Shown here one piece after another: positions 55,248-62,859 of a stretch of DNA of 64,000 bases. The DNA comes from Deltaproteobacteria bacterium (GTDB taxonomy: Bacteria > Myxococcota_A > UBA796 > UBA2385). The position numbers were made by a program, and so were the translations under genes. The notes below the pieces were generated by a model. The model searched no databases and had not been told where the DNA came from. It was given only the letters and a program-made list of their open reading frames with translations. Location of the stretch: the NCBI GenBank assembly GCA_018401435.1, contig JAGYJW010000006.1, positions 62,001 to 126,000 on the forward strand. Reading direction: 5' to 3'. The first letter of the stretch is position 1. The number at the start of each line of letters is the position of its first letter.

Positions 55248-56540
55248 TCAGGTGTTGGGGAGGGCGTCGCGCAGGGCGGCCTGGAGCCGCGCCAGCGCGC
55301 CTTCGATATCGTCCATGCCTACCGCACCCACGCTCAGACGGAACCACCCATCGTCCTGTTGGTGGTCAAAGGCTTGGAAGGGCACCGCGCCCACCCCGGC
55401 CTTGTCCAGCAAGAAGAGCCGGATCGCCTCGTTGTCGGCGAAGCCCTTGCGTCCCACCAGGTTCACCCGGAAGCTGAGGTAGATGGCACCTTGGGGGGCC
55501 ACGGCGTCCACGGGCAGGCCTTCGGCCTTCATGGCCATCACGCCGTCATAGAGGGCGTTGAGTCGCTGGTTGACCGCGCTGCGCATGCTGTCGAGGTAGT
55601 CGGCCATGGCCTCGGGCTGGCGCAAGAAGCGCGCGGTCGCCAGCTGTTCGGGCTTGGGGGCCCAGGCGCCGATATGCCCGATCAGGCTCTTCATGCTGCG
55701 TTGCAGCGCGGGGGGCAGCACGCCCCAGCCCAAGCGCAGGCCCGTGGCGGCGAAGCACTTGGAGATCGCGTCCACCTGGATCACATAGGGTGCACACTCG
55801 GGCACCAGGGCCACCGGGTTGGCGTGCTTGACGCCCTCGGCGGTGAGCATCCAATAGACCTGGTCGAAGAGCAGCATGCAGGGGCGCGCCCGGCCGGCGT
55901 TCTCCTCGACCAGGGCCTGGGCCAACGCCCGGAGCACATCTGGAGAGATCACCGTGCCCGTGGGGTTCAGCGGCGTGTTGACGATGACCAGGCGTGCGCC
56001 CTTGACCGCCGCCCGGGCCTGCTGCACCGTGGGGAAGAAATTCGATTCGGCCGTCGTGAGCACGAAGTCGTGCCGAGACTGGAAGAGCTGGGCGTAGTAG
56101 CCGACATTCCACATGGGCACGAAGCTGACGGTGCGGTCGCCGGGCTCTACGAAGAGCTGCCAGCTTGCGAAGATGGGCGGCCGGGCGCCGCTGCCCACAC
56201 AGACGGCGTCCGGGCCATAGTCCAGGCCCAGCTCGCGCGCATAGAGCTCGGAGATGGCCGACCGAAGCTCGGGCAGGCCATCGGCGGGGGGGTAGTTGGT
56301 CTGGCCCTCGGCCACGGCCCGGGCGATCTCTTCGGTGAGGGCATCGGGGATGCGGAACTGCGCGGGCGCGAAATCCCCCACCGTGAAGTTGGCCACGGCC
56401 CGGCCGCTGTCTTGCAACCGCTTCACGTCGCTTGCGATGCGCAGGATCATCGACCCCACCATCTCTCGGGCGACCGGGGTGAGGGCCGCGCGGGTGATGC
56501 TGTCATCGGTGGGCAGGAAGTCGCGGACGGTCAGGGTCAT
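55248..56540 (-). CDS. Class I/II PLP-dependent aminotransferase
   Basis: 430 aa. Fold-type I aminotransferase: VANFTVGDFAPAQFRIPDAL, GQTNYPPADGLPELRSAISE, GSGARPPIFASWQLFVEPGD, VNTPLNPTGTVISPDVL, the PLP Asp/Tyr region LLFDQVYWML, and the Schiff-base lysine in VDAISKCFAATGLRLGWGVL. Resembles aspartate/aromatic aminotransferase-like subgroup I enzymes; the substrate cannot be fixed by eye. ATG 56540 with GAGG 5 nt upstream. Same orientation as cyaY (6 nt gap). Confidence 0.88.
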   Translation of the reverse strand: MTLTVRDFLPTDDSITRAALTPVAREMVGSMILRIASDVKRLQDSGRAVANFTVGDFAPAQFRIPDALTEEIARAVAEGQTNYPPADGLPELRSAISELYARELGLDYGPDAVCVGSGARPPIFASWQLFVEPGDRTVSFVPMWNVGYYAQLFQSRHDFVLTTAESNFFPTVQQARAAVKGARLVIVNTPLNPTGTVISPDVLRALAQALVEENAGRARPCMLLFDQVYWMLTAEGVKHANPVALVPECAPYVIQVDAISKCFAATGLRLGWGVLPPALQRSMKSLIGHIGAWAPKPEQLATARFLRQPEAMADYLDSMRSAVNQRLNALYDGVMAMKAEGLPVDAVAPQGAIYLSFRVNLVGRKGFADNEAIRLFLLDKAGVGAVPFQAFDHQQDDGWFRLSVGAVGMDDIEGALARLQAALRDALPNT

Positions 56541-56589
56541 GGGGGCCTCGCCGGTGGGGCGCCCGCCATAACCGACCGCCCAGACGCAG

Positions 56590-56624
56590 GTCGGGCCGCG
56601 CCCCATGGGGAGACGCGGCCCGAC
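56590..56624 (-). terminator. 11-bp perfect GC hairpin downstream of the HTH/H1-like gene
   Basis: Arms GTCGGGCCGCG (56590-56600) and CGCGGCCCGAC (56614-56624), 13-nt loop that itself contains CCCCATGGGG. It begins 17 nt beyond the stop of the gene at 56642. No T-tract on either strand, as with the hairpin at 22829. Confidence 0.55.
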
Positions 56625-56641
56625 GGAAAGCCCGGGGAGGC

Positions 56642-57601
56642 TCAGGCGATCGCGGGGCCCAGGTGCTGGACGGCGGTGATCGCGGCACCGGGGTGCATGC
56701 GGCCCACAGCGCCCATGGCCTTGGCGGCAGCCCGGGCGATGTCGCCGGCCACCACGAAGTAGGCGCCGTCGACGCCGGCCACCGAGACGCTGAAGCCCTG
56801 CTGGGCACCGGCGGCGGCGGGGGCAGCGGCGACGACGGGCGCAGCAACGGGCGCAGCGGCGGGCGCAGCGGCGGGCGCAGCGGCGGGCGCGGCGACGACA
56901 GGTGCGATCTCGACGACGCCATCGGTGCGCCAGGTGGCGTCAATGTTGTGGCGGCGACGGAAGGCCCGCACATTCTCGGAGGTCACGCCGGCGCGCGCAG
57001 CCAGATCGGCGTCGGGCACCTTGCCGATGAGCTCCAGGTAAGGGTCGAGACGGCTGCGGCGGCGGCGGGGAGCACCGGCGGACTTGGCGGTCTTGGCCGA
57101 CGCGCGGGGGGCCTTGGGGGCCTTGGGGGCCTTGGGGGCCTTGGGGGCCTTTGCAGCCTTGGGGGCCTTTGCGGCCTTTGCGGCCTTGGGGGCCTTTGCG
57201 GCCTTGGCCGTGACGATCTGGTTGGCGGCCCGGTAGGCCTTCACGTCGTCGGAGGTCACATCGGCCATGGCAGCGACTTCGCGATCGGAGATCTGGCCCA
57301 CGAGGTCCTTGAAGGGCGCAATCTTGGAGGCGGGGGTCGCGGCGGCAGCCTTGGAGGCCCGGGTGGCCTTGGGGGCCTTGGCAGCCTTGGCAGCCTTTGC
57401 CGGCTTGGCCGGGGGAGCCTCGGGCTCCTCGTCAAAGCCGAACTTGTAGCCTTCGTAGGCGGCGATGTTGTGCTTGCGACGGTAGCGGCCAACGATCGAC
57501 GAGCTGGTGCCCGCCTGCTTGGCAATCTCAGCATCGGGCACAGTGCCCATCTTGCTGCGGAGCTGGTCGAGCTTCGGGTAGTCCTTGTTGGGGCGCGCCA
57601 T
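56642..57601 (-). CDS. Three-HTH DNA-binding protein with histone-H1-like Lys/Ala/Pro linkers
   Basis: 319 aa. Three related ~35-residue helix-turn-helix units: LRSKMGTVPDAEIAKQAGTS (then VGRYRRKHNI), FKDLVGQISDREVAAMADVT (then VKAYRAANQI), YLELIGKVPDADLAARAGVT (then VRAFRRRHNI). They are joined by long AKAAKAPKA / PKAPKAPKA stretches resembling histone H1 tails. An Ala/Pro-rich (AAPA)n hinge leads to a small C-terminal beta domain (GFSVSVAGVDGAYFVVAGDI). Likely a nucleoid-associated or chromatin-type DNA-binding protein; specificity unknown. ATG 57601 with AGGAAGGA upstream. Preceded by a structured leader and an AT-richer promoter, suggesting strong or regulated expression. Confidence 0.75.
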   Translation of the reverse strand: MARPNKDYPKLDQLRSKMGTVPDAEIAKQAGTSSSIVGRYRRKHNIAAYEGYKFGFDEEPEAPPAKPAKAAKAAKAPKATRASKAAAATPASKIAPFKDLVGQISDREVAAMADVTSDDVKAYRAANQIVTAKAAKAPKAAKAAKAPKAAKAPKAPKAPKAPKAPRASAKTAKSAGAPRRRRSRLDPYLELIGKVPDADLAARAGVTSENVRAFRRRHNIDATWRTDGVVEIAPVVAAPAAAPAAAPAAAPVAAPVVAAAPAAAGAQQGFSVSVAGVDGAYFVVAGDIARAAAKAMGAVGRMHPGAAITAVQHLGPAIA

Positions 57602-57622
57602 GGTCCTTCCTGGGTTTGGATT

Positions 57623-57760
57623 CGATCGTTCGCCGATCGTTGTGTCGAACTGCAGAGTCCAGGAGCAGATTCTCCTGGTTCTCGATTTGCTGGATCCGAG
57701 CGCGGATGCTCGGGGCCAACCCCTCAGCCGTATATTCACCCGGAATGGCTTATCTTGCAA
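57623..57760 (-). promoter_or_regulatory. Promoter and three-hairpin 5' leader of the HTH/H1-like gene
   Basis: Minus strand: TTGCAA (57760-57755), 18 bp spacer, AATATA (57736-57731), giving a leader of roughly 120 nt. The leader contains three consecutive perfect stems: CCGAGC/GCTCGG (57696-57713), CCAGGAG/CTCCTGG (57659-57678) and CGATCG/CGATCG (57623-57639), the last ending about 20 nt before the start codon. Confidence 0.5.
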
Positions 57761-57789
57761 GCGATTGTAGCAGGTGTGTCACTCGGGCT

Positions 57790-59256
57790 TCATTGCAGGC
57801 GGCGGGTTCGAGCAACCTCGGCGTAGCTGAGCCCGATCTCGCGGAGGGTCCGGTCTTTGGTGCTGGGATCGACGGCAAAGGCACCGAAGCGCAGGGACAT
57901 GCCGTGGTTCCATTCGTAGTTGTCGATGAGGGACCACAGGAAGTAGCCCCGAATATCGGCCCCACCAGCCATCGCATCGGACAAGGCCTCCAGGTGGGGC
58001 CGCAAGAAGCGGTCGCCGGCCTCCGCGTGGTCCGAGGTGCCGTTCTCCGTCACATAGACTGGGATTTCGTATCCAGCGGCCAGCGTGACCACCTCTCCCA
58101 GGCCTGCGGGGTACTCGTTCCAGAAGCTGCCCACCGGAAAGAAGTCCAACAGGGGGTAGCCGTCCACCAGGGAGAAGCCCAGGGATCGCGCGGAGAGCTG
58201 CGTGTAGTAGTTCACGCCGATGAAGTCCATGCGGCCGGCAAGGTCGTCCCGGGTGAGTTCTGCGACCCCGTCCAGGTTGGCGTCCACCGCGCCGTGCACC
58301 GCGGCGTTGAGAAAGACGCGATTGTAGACATAATCGAGGTGCTCCGCCGCTTCTTGGTCCGCCTCGCTGTCGGGGTCGTCGGGGCGGACGGCCGCGAGGT
58401 TGGGTACCAGCCCGACGGACGCGACGGGATCGTATTGGTGGACCGCGTCGTACATGCGCGCGTGGGCTTCGACCTGCGCCCACATCACCGCGATGGCCAG
58501 CTCCGGGTCGGTCACGCCGGGCGGGTTGGTGCGGTCCTCGCCAGGCAACATGTAGCCCGAGAGCACAATGGCGAAGGGCTCGTTGAGGGTGGCCCACAGA
58601 TCGACCTCTTCGCCGAATTCCCGGGCACACCAGGCGGCGTAGCGGCTGATTTCGGGAATCAGCACCTCGGGTGCCGCCCAGCCGCGTCGGGTGCAGCTGT
58701 CCATGTCCTGGTGGCAGGCCTTGCCATCGTGAATCCACAGCGGCAGCGTGTAGTGGTTGAGGGTGACCATGGGCTCCATGCCATGGCGTCGAATCGATGC
58801 GAAATACTGGTGGTACCAGTCGCGGGCCACCGGATCGACGCTGGCGTCCAGGTCTTCGACCGTACCGCCAAGGGGAGGTTCGGTGGGAAAGAGCCGCGAC
58901 CATTCGATGCTCACCCGCATGGCCCCCAGGCCCAGGGTTTCGCCTGCGAGGCGAAAATCCGCGTCGTAAAGCTCGCGGTGTCCCGGCCCATCGGACAAGG
59001 GTTGGCCCGACAGGTGGTTGCCGGGCTGCGCGATCAGTTCGGGGTCGGTCACCCACTGATACCAGTCACTGGCCCGATCTTCGCAGATCGCGGCGTCCAA
59101 GCTGGGGCAGCCTGGGTCCACCTGGAATCCCGCGATGGCGGCCCCGAACAGAAAGTCGTCTCCGAAGTCCTGAGACGACGATGCGCCGCCCGCCGAATCG
59201 CGGCAGGCAGTCGACAAGAGCAGGGCCGCAGCGACGCTGCGGAGCTGGGGGCTCAT
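57790..59256 (-). CDS. Lipoprotein beta-glucosidase-like enzyme, glycoside hydrolase family 1
   Basis: 488 aa. Signal RSVAAALLLSTACRDSAGGA with lipobox STAC, unusual for GH1, whose members are mostly cytoplasmic in bacteria. GH1 features: FGDDFLFGAAIAGFQVDPGC, LGAMRVSIEWSRLFPTEP, HYTLPLWIHDGKA, acid/base Glu in WATLNEPFAIVL, MDFIGVNYYTQLSARS, nucleophile Glu in IPVYVTENGTSDHA, and YFLWSLIDNYEWNHGMSLRF. Retaining beta-glycosidase acting on beta-glucosides or galactosides at the cell surface; substrate inferred from family. ATG 59256 has GGGAG upstream. Confidence 0.9.
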   Translation of the reverse strand: MSPQLRSVAAALLLSTACRDSAGGASSSQDFGDDFLFGAAIAGFQVDPGCPSLDAAICEDRASDWYQWVTDPELIAQPGNHLSGQPLSDGPGHRELYDADFRLAGETLGLGAMRVSIEWSRLFPTEPPLGGTVEDLDASVDPVARDWYHQYFASIRRHGMEPMVTLNHYTLPLWIHDGKACHQDMDSCTRRGWAAPEVLIPEISRYAAWCAREFGEEVDLWATLNEPFAIVLSGYMLPGEDRTNPPGVTDPELAIAVMWAQVEAHARMYDAVHQYDPVASVGLVPNLAAVRPDDPDSEADQEAAEHLDYVYNRVFLNAAVHGAVDANLDGVAELTRDDLAGRMDFIGVNYYTQLSARSLGFSLVDGYPLLDFFPVGSFWNEYPAGLGEVVTLAAGYEIPVYVTENGTSDHAEAGDRFLRPHLEALSDAMAGGADIRGYFLWSLIDNYEWNHGMSLRFGAFAVDPSTKDRTLREIGLSYAEVARTRRLQ

Positions 59257-59283
59257 GGGGGCTCCCGATGCGGACGGCGGGGC

Positions 59284-59289
59284 AGCCTA
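59284..59289 (-). promoter_or_regulatory. -10-like TAGGCT element before the GH1 gene
   Basis: Minus strand ATGCGTTAGGCTGCC, 27 nt before ATG 59256; same hexamer as before plsB and the DUF3347 lipoprotein. Confidence 0.4.
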
Positions 59290-59318
59290 ACGCATGGAGG
59301 GCCCCGGTGGGGGAAGCT

Positions 59319-62300
59319 TCAACTGTGAAGCTTCGTCCGCCCGTGGAGATCCAACTGGCTGCGCCAGGGATGGACGCTCAAGGCGGCGCGGTCGGCGGGC
59401 TCCAGCAAGGCGGCGATCTCGCCCAAGATGGATTGGGCGTCGGCGAGCTGTCGCTGCAGCGCCGCGGGATCGTCTCGTCGGGCGGCGTAGGCCACCCTCG
59501 CCACCGCGAGATCCATGCGCAGCAGGCGGGCCGGCTCGGTCTCCAGCCAGGACAACACCGGCTCCCAGATCAGGTCGGGATCGGCCTGGGGGCCGCTGGC
59601 GCGCTGCAAGCAGCCGCAGGCTTCGGCCAGGGCCGGGAGCTGGCGGAGCTGGCGCAGGCCCCGCACCGAAGCCCGGGCGGCCCGCAAGCCGTCGTCCACG
59701 GCGCCGGCCGCCGCGAGGGCCTCGCCCAGACGCGCCCGCAGCGCGTGGGCCAGGGATTCGAAGCCGCTGGCTTCGGTGGCCCGTACCGCGGGCTGCAGCA
59801 GGCTCAGGGCCTCTTCCGGGTCGTCACAGGCCAAAGCCAGCCGGCCCCGCATGCGGGCGCTGCAGGCGCGCAACCAGGGGTGGCTGCGGGTGATTGCGAA
59901 GGCGTCGGCCTCGGCCAGCAGGTCTCGGGCCTCTCCGAGGCGAAGCAGCTCGATGCGCGTCTCTGCACGATCGAGCAGGCTGGCCGCCCGATGAAAGGGG
60001 GCCACCCCGGCCGCCATTGGATCGCCCCGTCTCTCCAGCAGGTGTAGCGCCTCGGAGAGCCGGCCTTGAAGGCGGAGAATTTCTGCGAGGTGCAAGGCTG
60101 CGGTCGCGGCCCCGGTGGCGTCGCCCGCGGCCCGCAAGCCCTGGTGGGCCGTGTCCAACTCGGCGTGGGCCTCTCGGATGCGGCCCAAGCCGGCGAGGGC
60201 CAGGGCGATGCCCACCCGGGCGCGGGCCTCGGCCTCTGGATCGGGCACCCCCGCGGCCGCCCGAGAGGCTCCGCGCCAGGCCGCCAGGGCCCCCGTGGAG
60301 TCGCCGGCCACCGCGCGCTCTTCGCCGTCTTCCAGGGTCAGCCGAAGCTGCAGGGCGGCGTCGGGGAAGCGCTCCAGGCGGTGGCTGGCCCGTGCGAGCA
60401 GGGCCCGGGCCTGGGCGAGGTCCCCCTGGCGCCGGGCCAGGGCTGCGGCCTCCAGGTCGATCTCGGAGAGCAGCTCTGGATTGGCCAGCGCCGATGCCGC
60501 GTGCAGGGCCTCGGCTGCACGGGGGTCTTCGGGCTCGACCTCGGACCAGGCCCGGCCCACCAGCAGCAGCAGGCGGGCCCGCTTGGGGCCGGCGATGGCG
60601 CCGTCTGTGGCGACGCGGCTGGCCAGCCGGGACAGCAGGGGCAGGGCGACGGAGGCCTCGTGGGCCGCGAGGCAGGCCCGGGCCCAGGTCTCGGCGTCGT
60701 CGATGGCGCGGTCGATGCGGTCGGCCTCCAGCATCAGGCGCACCTTGCCCTCGCTGGCCGGCTGGTCGAGCAGGGCGTCGGCCAGGCGCTCTCGCAGCAG
60801 GTGGCGGCGGCTCTCGCGGAGCTGCTCCCGCACCAGCTGCTCGGTCACGCCCAGGGCCGGCGCGAGGCCCGTGGCGGTGGCCTGCACCAGGCCGCTGTCG
60901 CGCAGCTCTTGCAGCCCGGGGCCCAGGGCCTGGGGGCTGAGGTCGGTGGGCGGCCCGAGGCGATCGGCGGGCACGGGCACCCCCGCGACGGCCAAGGCGT
61001 CCAGCAGGCGCCGGGCCGCGGGGCCCAGGGCTGCGATCCGCAACTCCAACGCATCGCGAAGTCGCGGGGGCAAAGCGACCTTTCCGCCAGATTGATCCCG
61101 CCAGCTCAGCCGGCTGTCGGCGCCGGGCAGCTGCACCAGCAGCCCTCGCGGATCATGGCGTGCAGCACCTCCACCGCGTGGCTCGGGCATGCCGCCGGTG
61201 GCGTGGTGGATGCGGGCGCCCAGGCCGGGGAGGCGGGCGCCGTCCCAGGACGGTGGTCACCAGTCGGCCCATCTGAACGCGGTTCACGGGACCCAGGTGC
61301 AGGCGCAAGGCGTCGGGGAAGGCGCGCCCCAGGGGCAGGTCGGCCTGGTCGGCCTCGGGGCTGGAGCCCAGCAGCAGCACCGGCAGGCGGCGGCTGCGCA
61401 GCTCGGCTTGCAGCAGGCGCAGGGCGTCGAGGGCGGAGGATCCGCCCGGTGCAGGCGCCGAAGCACCAGGAGCACCGGGCGATCGTCCAGGGCGCTGCGC
61501 AGGTTGAGCAAGGCGAGCAAGGCCGATGCGGCGCGATCGGACTGGAAGGGCTCGCCATCGGCGGCGCCGGTCGCGGCAGCCGACAGCCAGGCCAGGGGGC
61601 CCGCCCGGGCGCCAGGGCCAGGCCCCGTCCGGCGGCCCGGCCGATGGCCGCCAGCGCGCCCAGGGGCGCCCTCGTCAAAGGACCCGGGCAGGACCCGCCA
61701 GCGGTCGCGGTCGGCCAGCTCCCCCAGCTGCAGCAGCAGGCGCTCTCGGCCAGACCCCGAGGGGCCCAGGACCAGGCCCATGCTGCCCGGTTCCTGGCGC
61801 TGCAACAGGTCCCGCAGGGTGGCCACGGCGTCTTCGCGGCCCACCAGCTCGGGGGGTCGGCCTCCCCGTTGCCGCCCTCTCGGCCATGGTGGAGGTGGGC
61901 CTCCAGGCGCTCCTGCACCACCCACGCCGACGCCGGGCGCCCCGCCGGGTCTTTGTCCAAGAGCTGGCAGACCAGCTGCGAGACGCCTGGGGGGATGCCG
62001 GCGGCCACATCGGCGGGGGGCGGCGGCACATATTCCAGGTGGAGGCGGGCGAGGTCGTGTGGATTATCGCCTTCAAAAGGGCGTTTTCCAGTCAGCAGCC
62101 GGTAGATCAACACGCCCAGCGAATAGAGGTCGGAGCGGGCGTCCACCGTGCCCCCGGTGAGCTGTTCGGGGGGCGCATAGGCAAAGGTGCCCACAAACTC
62201 GCCATGGCGGGTGATCTCGTCCTGGGCGCGCATCCACCGGGCGGTGCCGAAGTCCAACAGTCGCGCCGCGCCGTCGGGCAATACCATCACATTGGAGGAT

Positions 62301-62719
62301 TTCAGATCGCGGTGAATGATGCCGCGATCGTGCAGATAGGCCAGCGCAGCGGCGATCTCGCGGGCGATGCGCAGCACCTCGGCCGTGCGGCGCGGGGTGC
62401 CCGGTCGGCCCAGGGCCTTGGCGTAGACCTGGGCGGGTTGGCCGTCGAGCAGCTCCATGGTGAGCCAGGGCAGCCCGCCCTCGGTGATGCCGAAACGGTA
62501 GACCCGCACGATGTGGGGGTGATCGAGGCGCGTGAGGGCCTGGTACTCGCGGAGAAAGCGGGGGCGGGCCAGGCCGCGCTGGGTGAGCAGCTTGGCGGCC
62601 ATGCGCTGGCCCGTCTCGTCGTCTTCGACCTCGTAGACCGAGGCCATGCCCCCCCGTGCCAAGGCGGAGATCACCTTGTAGGGCCCGATTCGGTCCGGCG
62701 TGGGGGGGGCCTGGCTCAT
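59319..62719 (-). CDS. Ser/Thr protein kinase - ATPase - TPR regulator (several frameshifts)
   Basis: About 1130 aa, same plan as the gene at 51306. Kinase: ISALARGGMASVYEVEDDET, MAAKLL lysine, GIIHRDLKSSNVMVLPDG, ARLLDFGTARWM, GTFAYAPPEQLTGG, SDLYSLGVLIYRLLTGKRPF: an intact HRD/DFG kinase. Then, across shifts near 61880, 61640, 61450 and 61200, an ATPase module (PPELVGREDAVATLRDLLQR, LVLGPSGSGRERLLLQL, RPVLLVLRRLHRAD, VLLLGSSPEADQADLPLG, LPPRLRDALELRIAALGPAA) and a TPR-rich C-terminus that is uninterrupted from about 61190 down. The Walker A reads GPSGSGRE (Arg in place of Lys). ATG 62719 fits the leaderless promoter. Confidence 0.8.
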
Positions 62720-62725
62720 AGGCGG

Positions 62726-62731
62726 AGGCTA
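62726..62731 (-). promoter_or_regulatory. Leaderless-type -10 TAGCCT before the second kinase gene
   Basis: Minus strand GCGATAGCCTCCGCCTATG: 6 nt between the hexamer and ATG 62719, and no Shine-Dalgarno. Confidence 0.5.
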
Positions 62732-62859
62732 TCGCATGGGATCATTTGAGGCCGGGCCCTCATGCCCGCTTCACCTTCCTCCGTTTCCACGATCGACCAG
62801 CGCGTCGGGCTCCACGGGAGGGGTGCTGCCGGCTGAGTCTCAACAGGACGGAGGAAACC

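Noticed and set aside
52123..55482. 1119-aa plus-strand open frame
   Set aside because: Antisense shadow of the kinase/CyaY/aminotransferase genes; Arg/Gly/His-rich composition without domains, and the minus-strand frames carry clear motifs.
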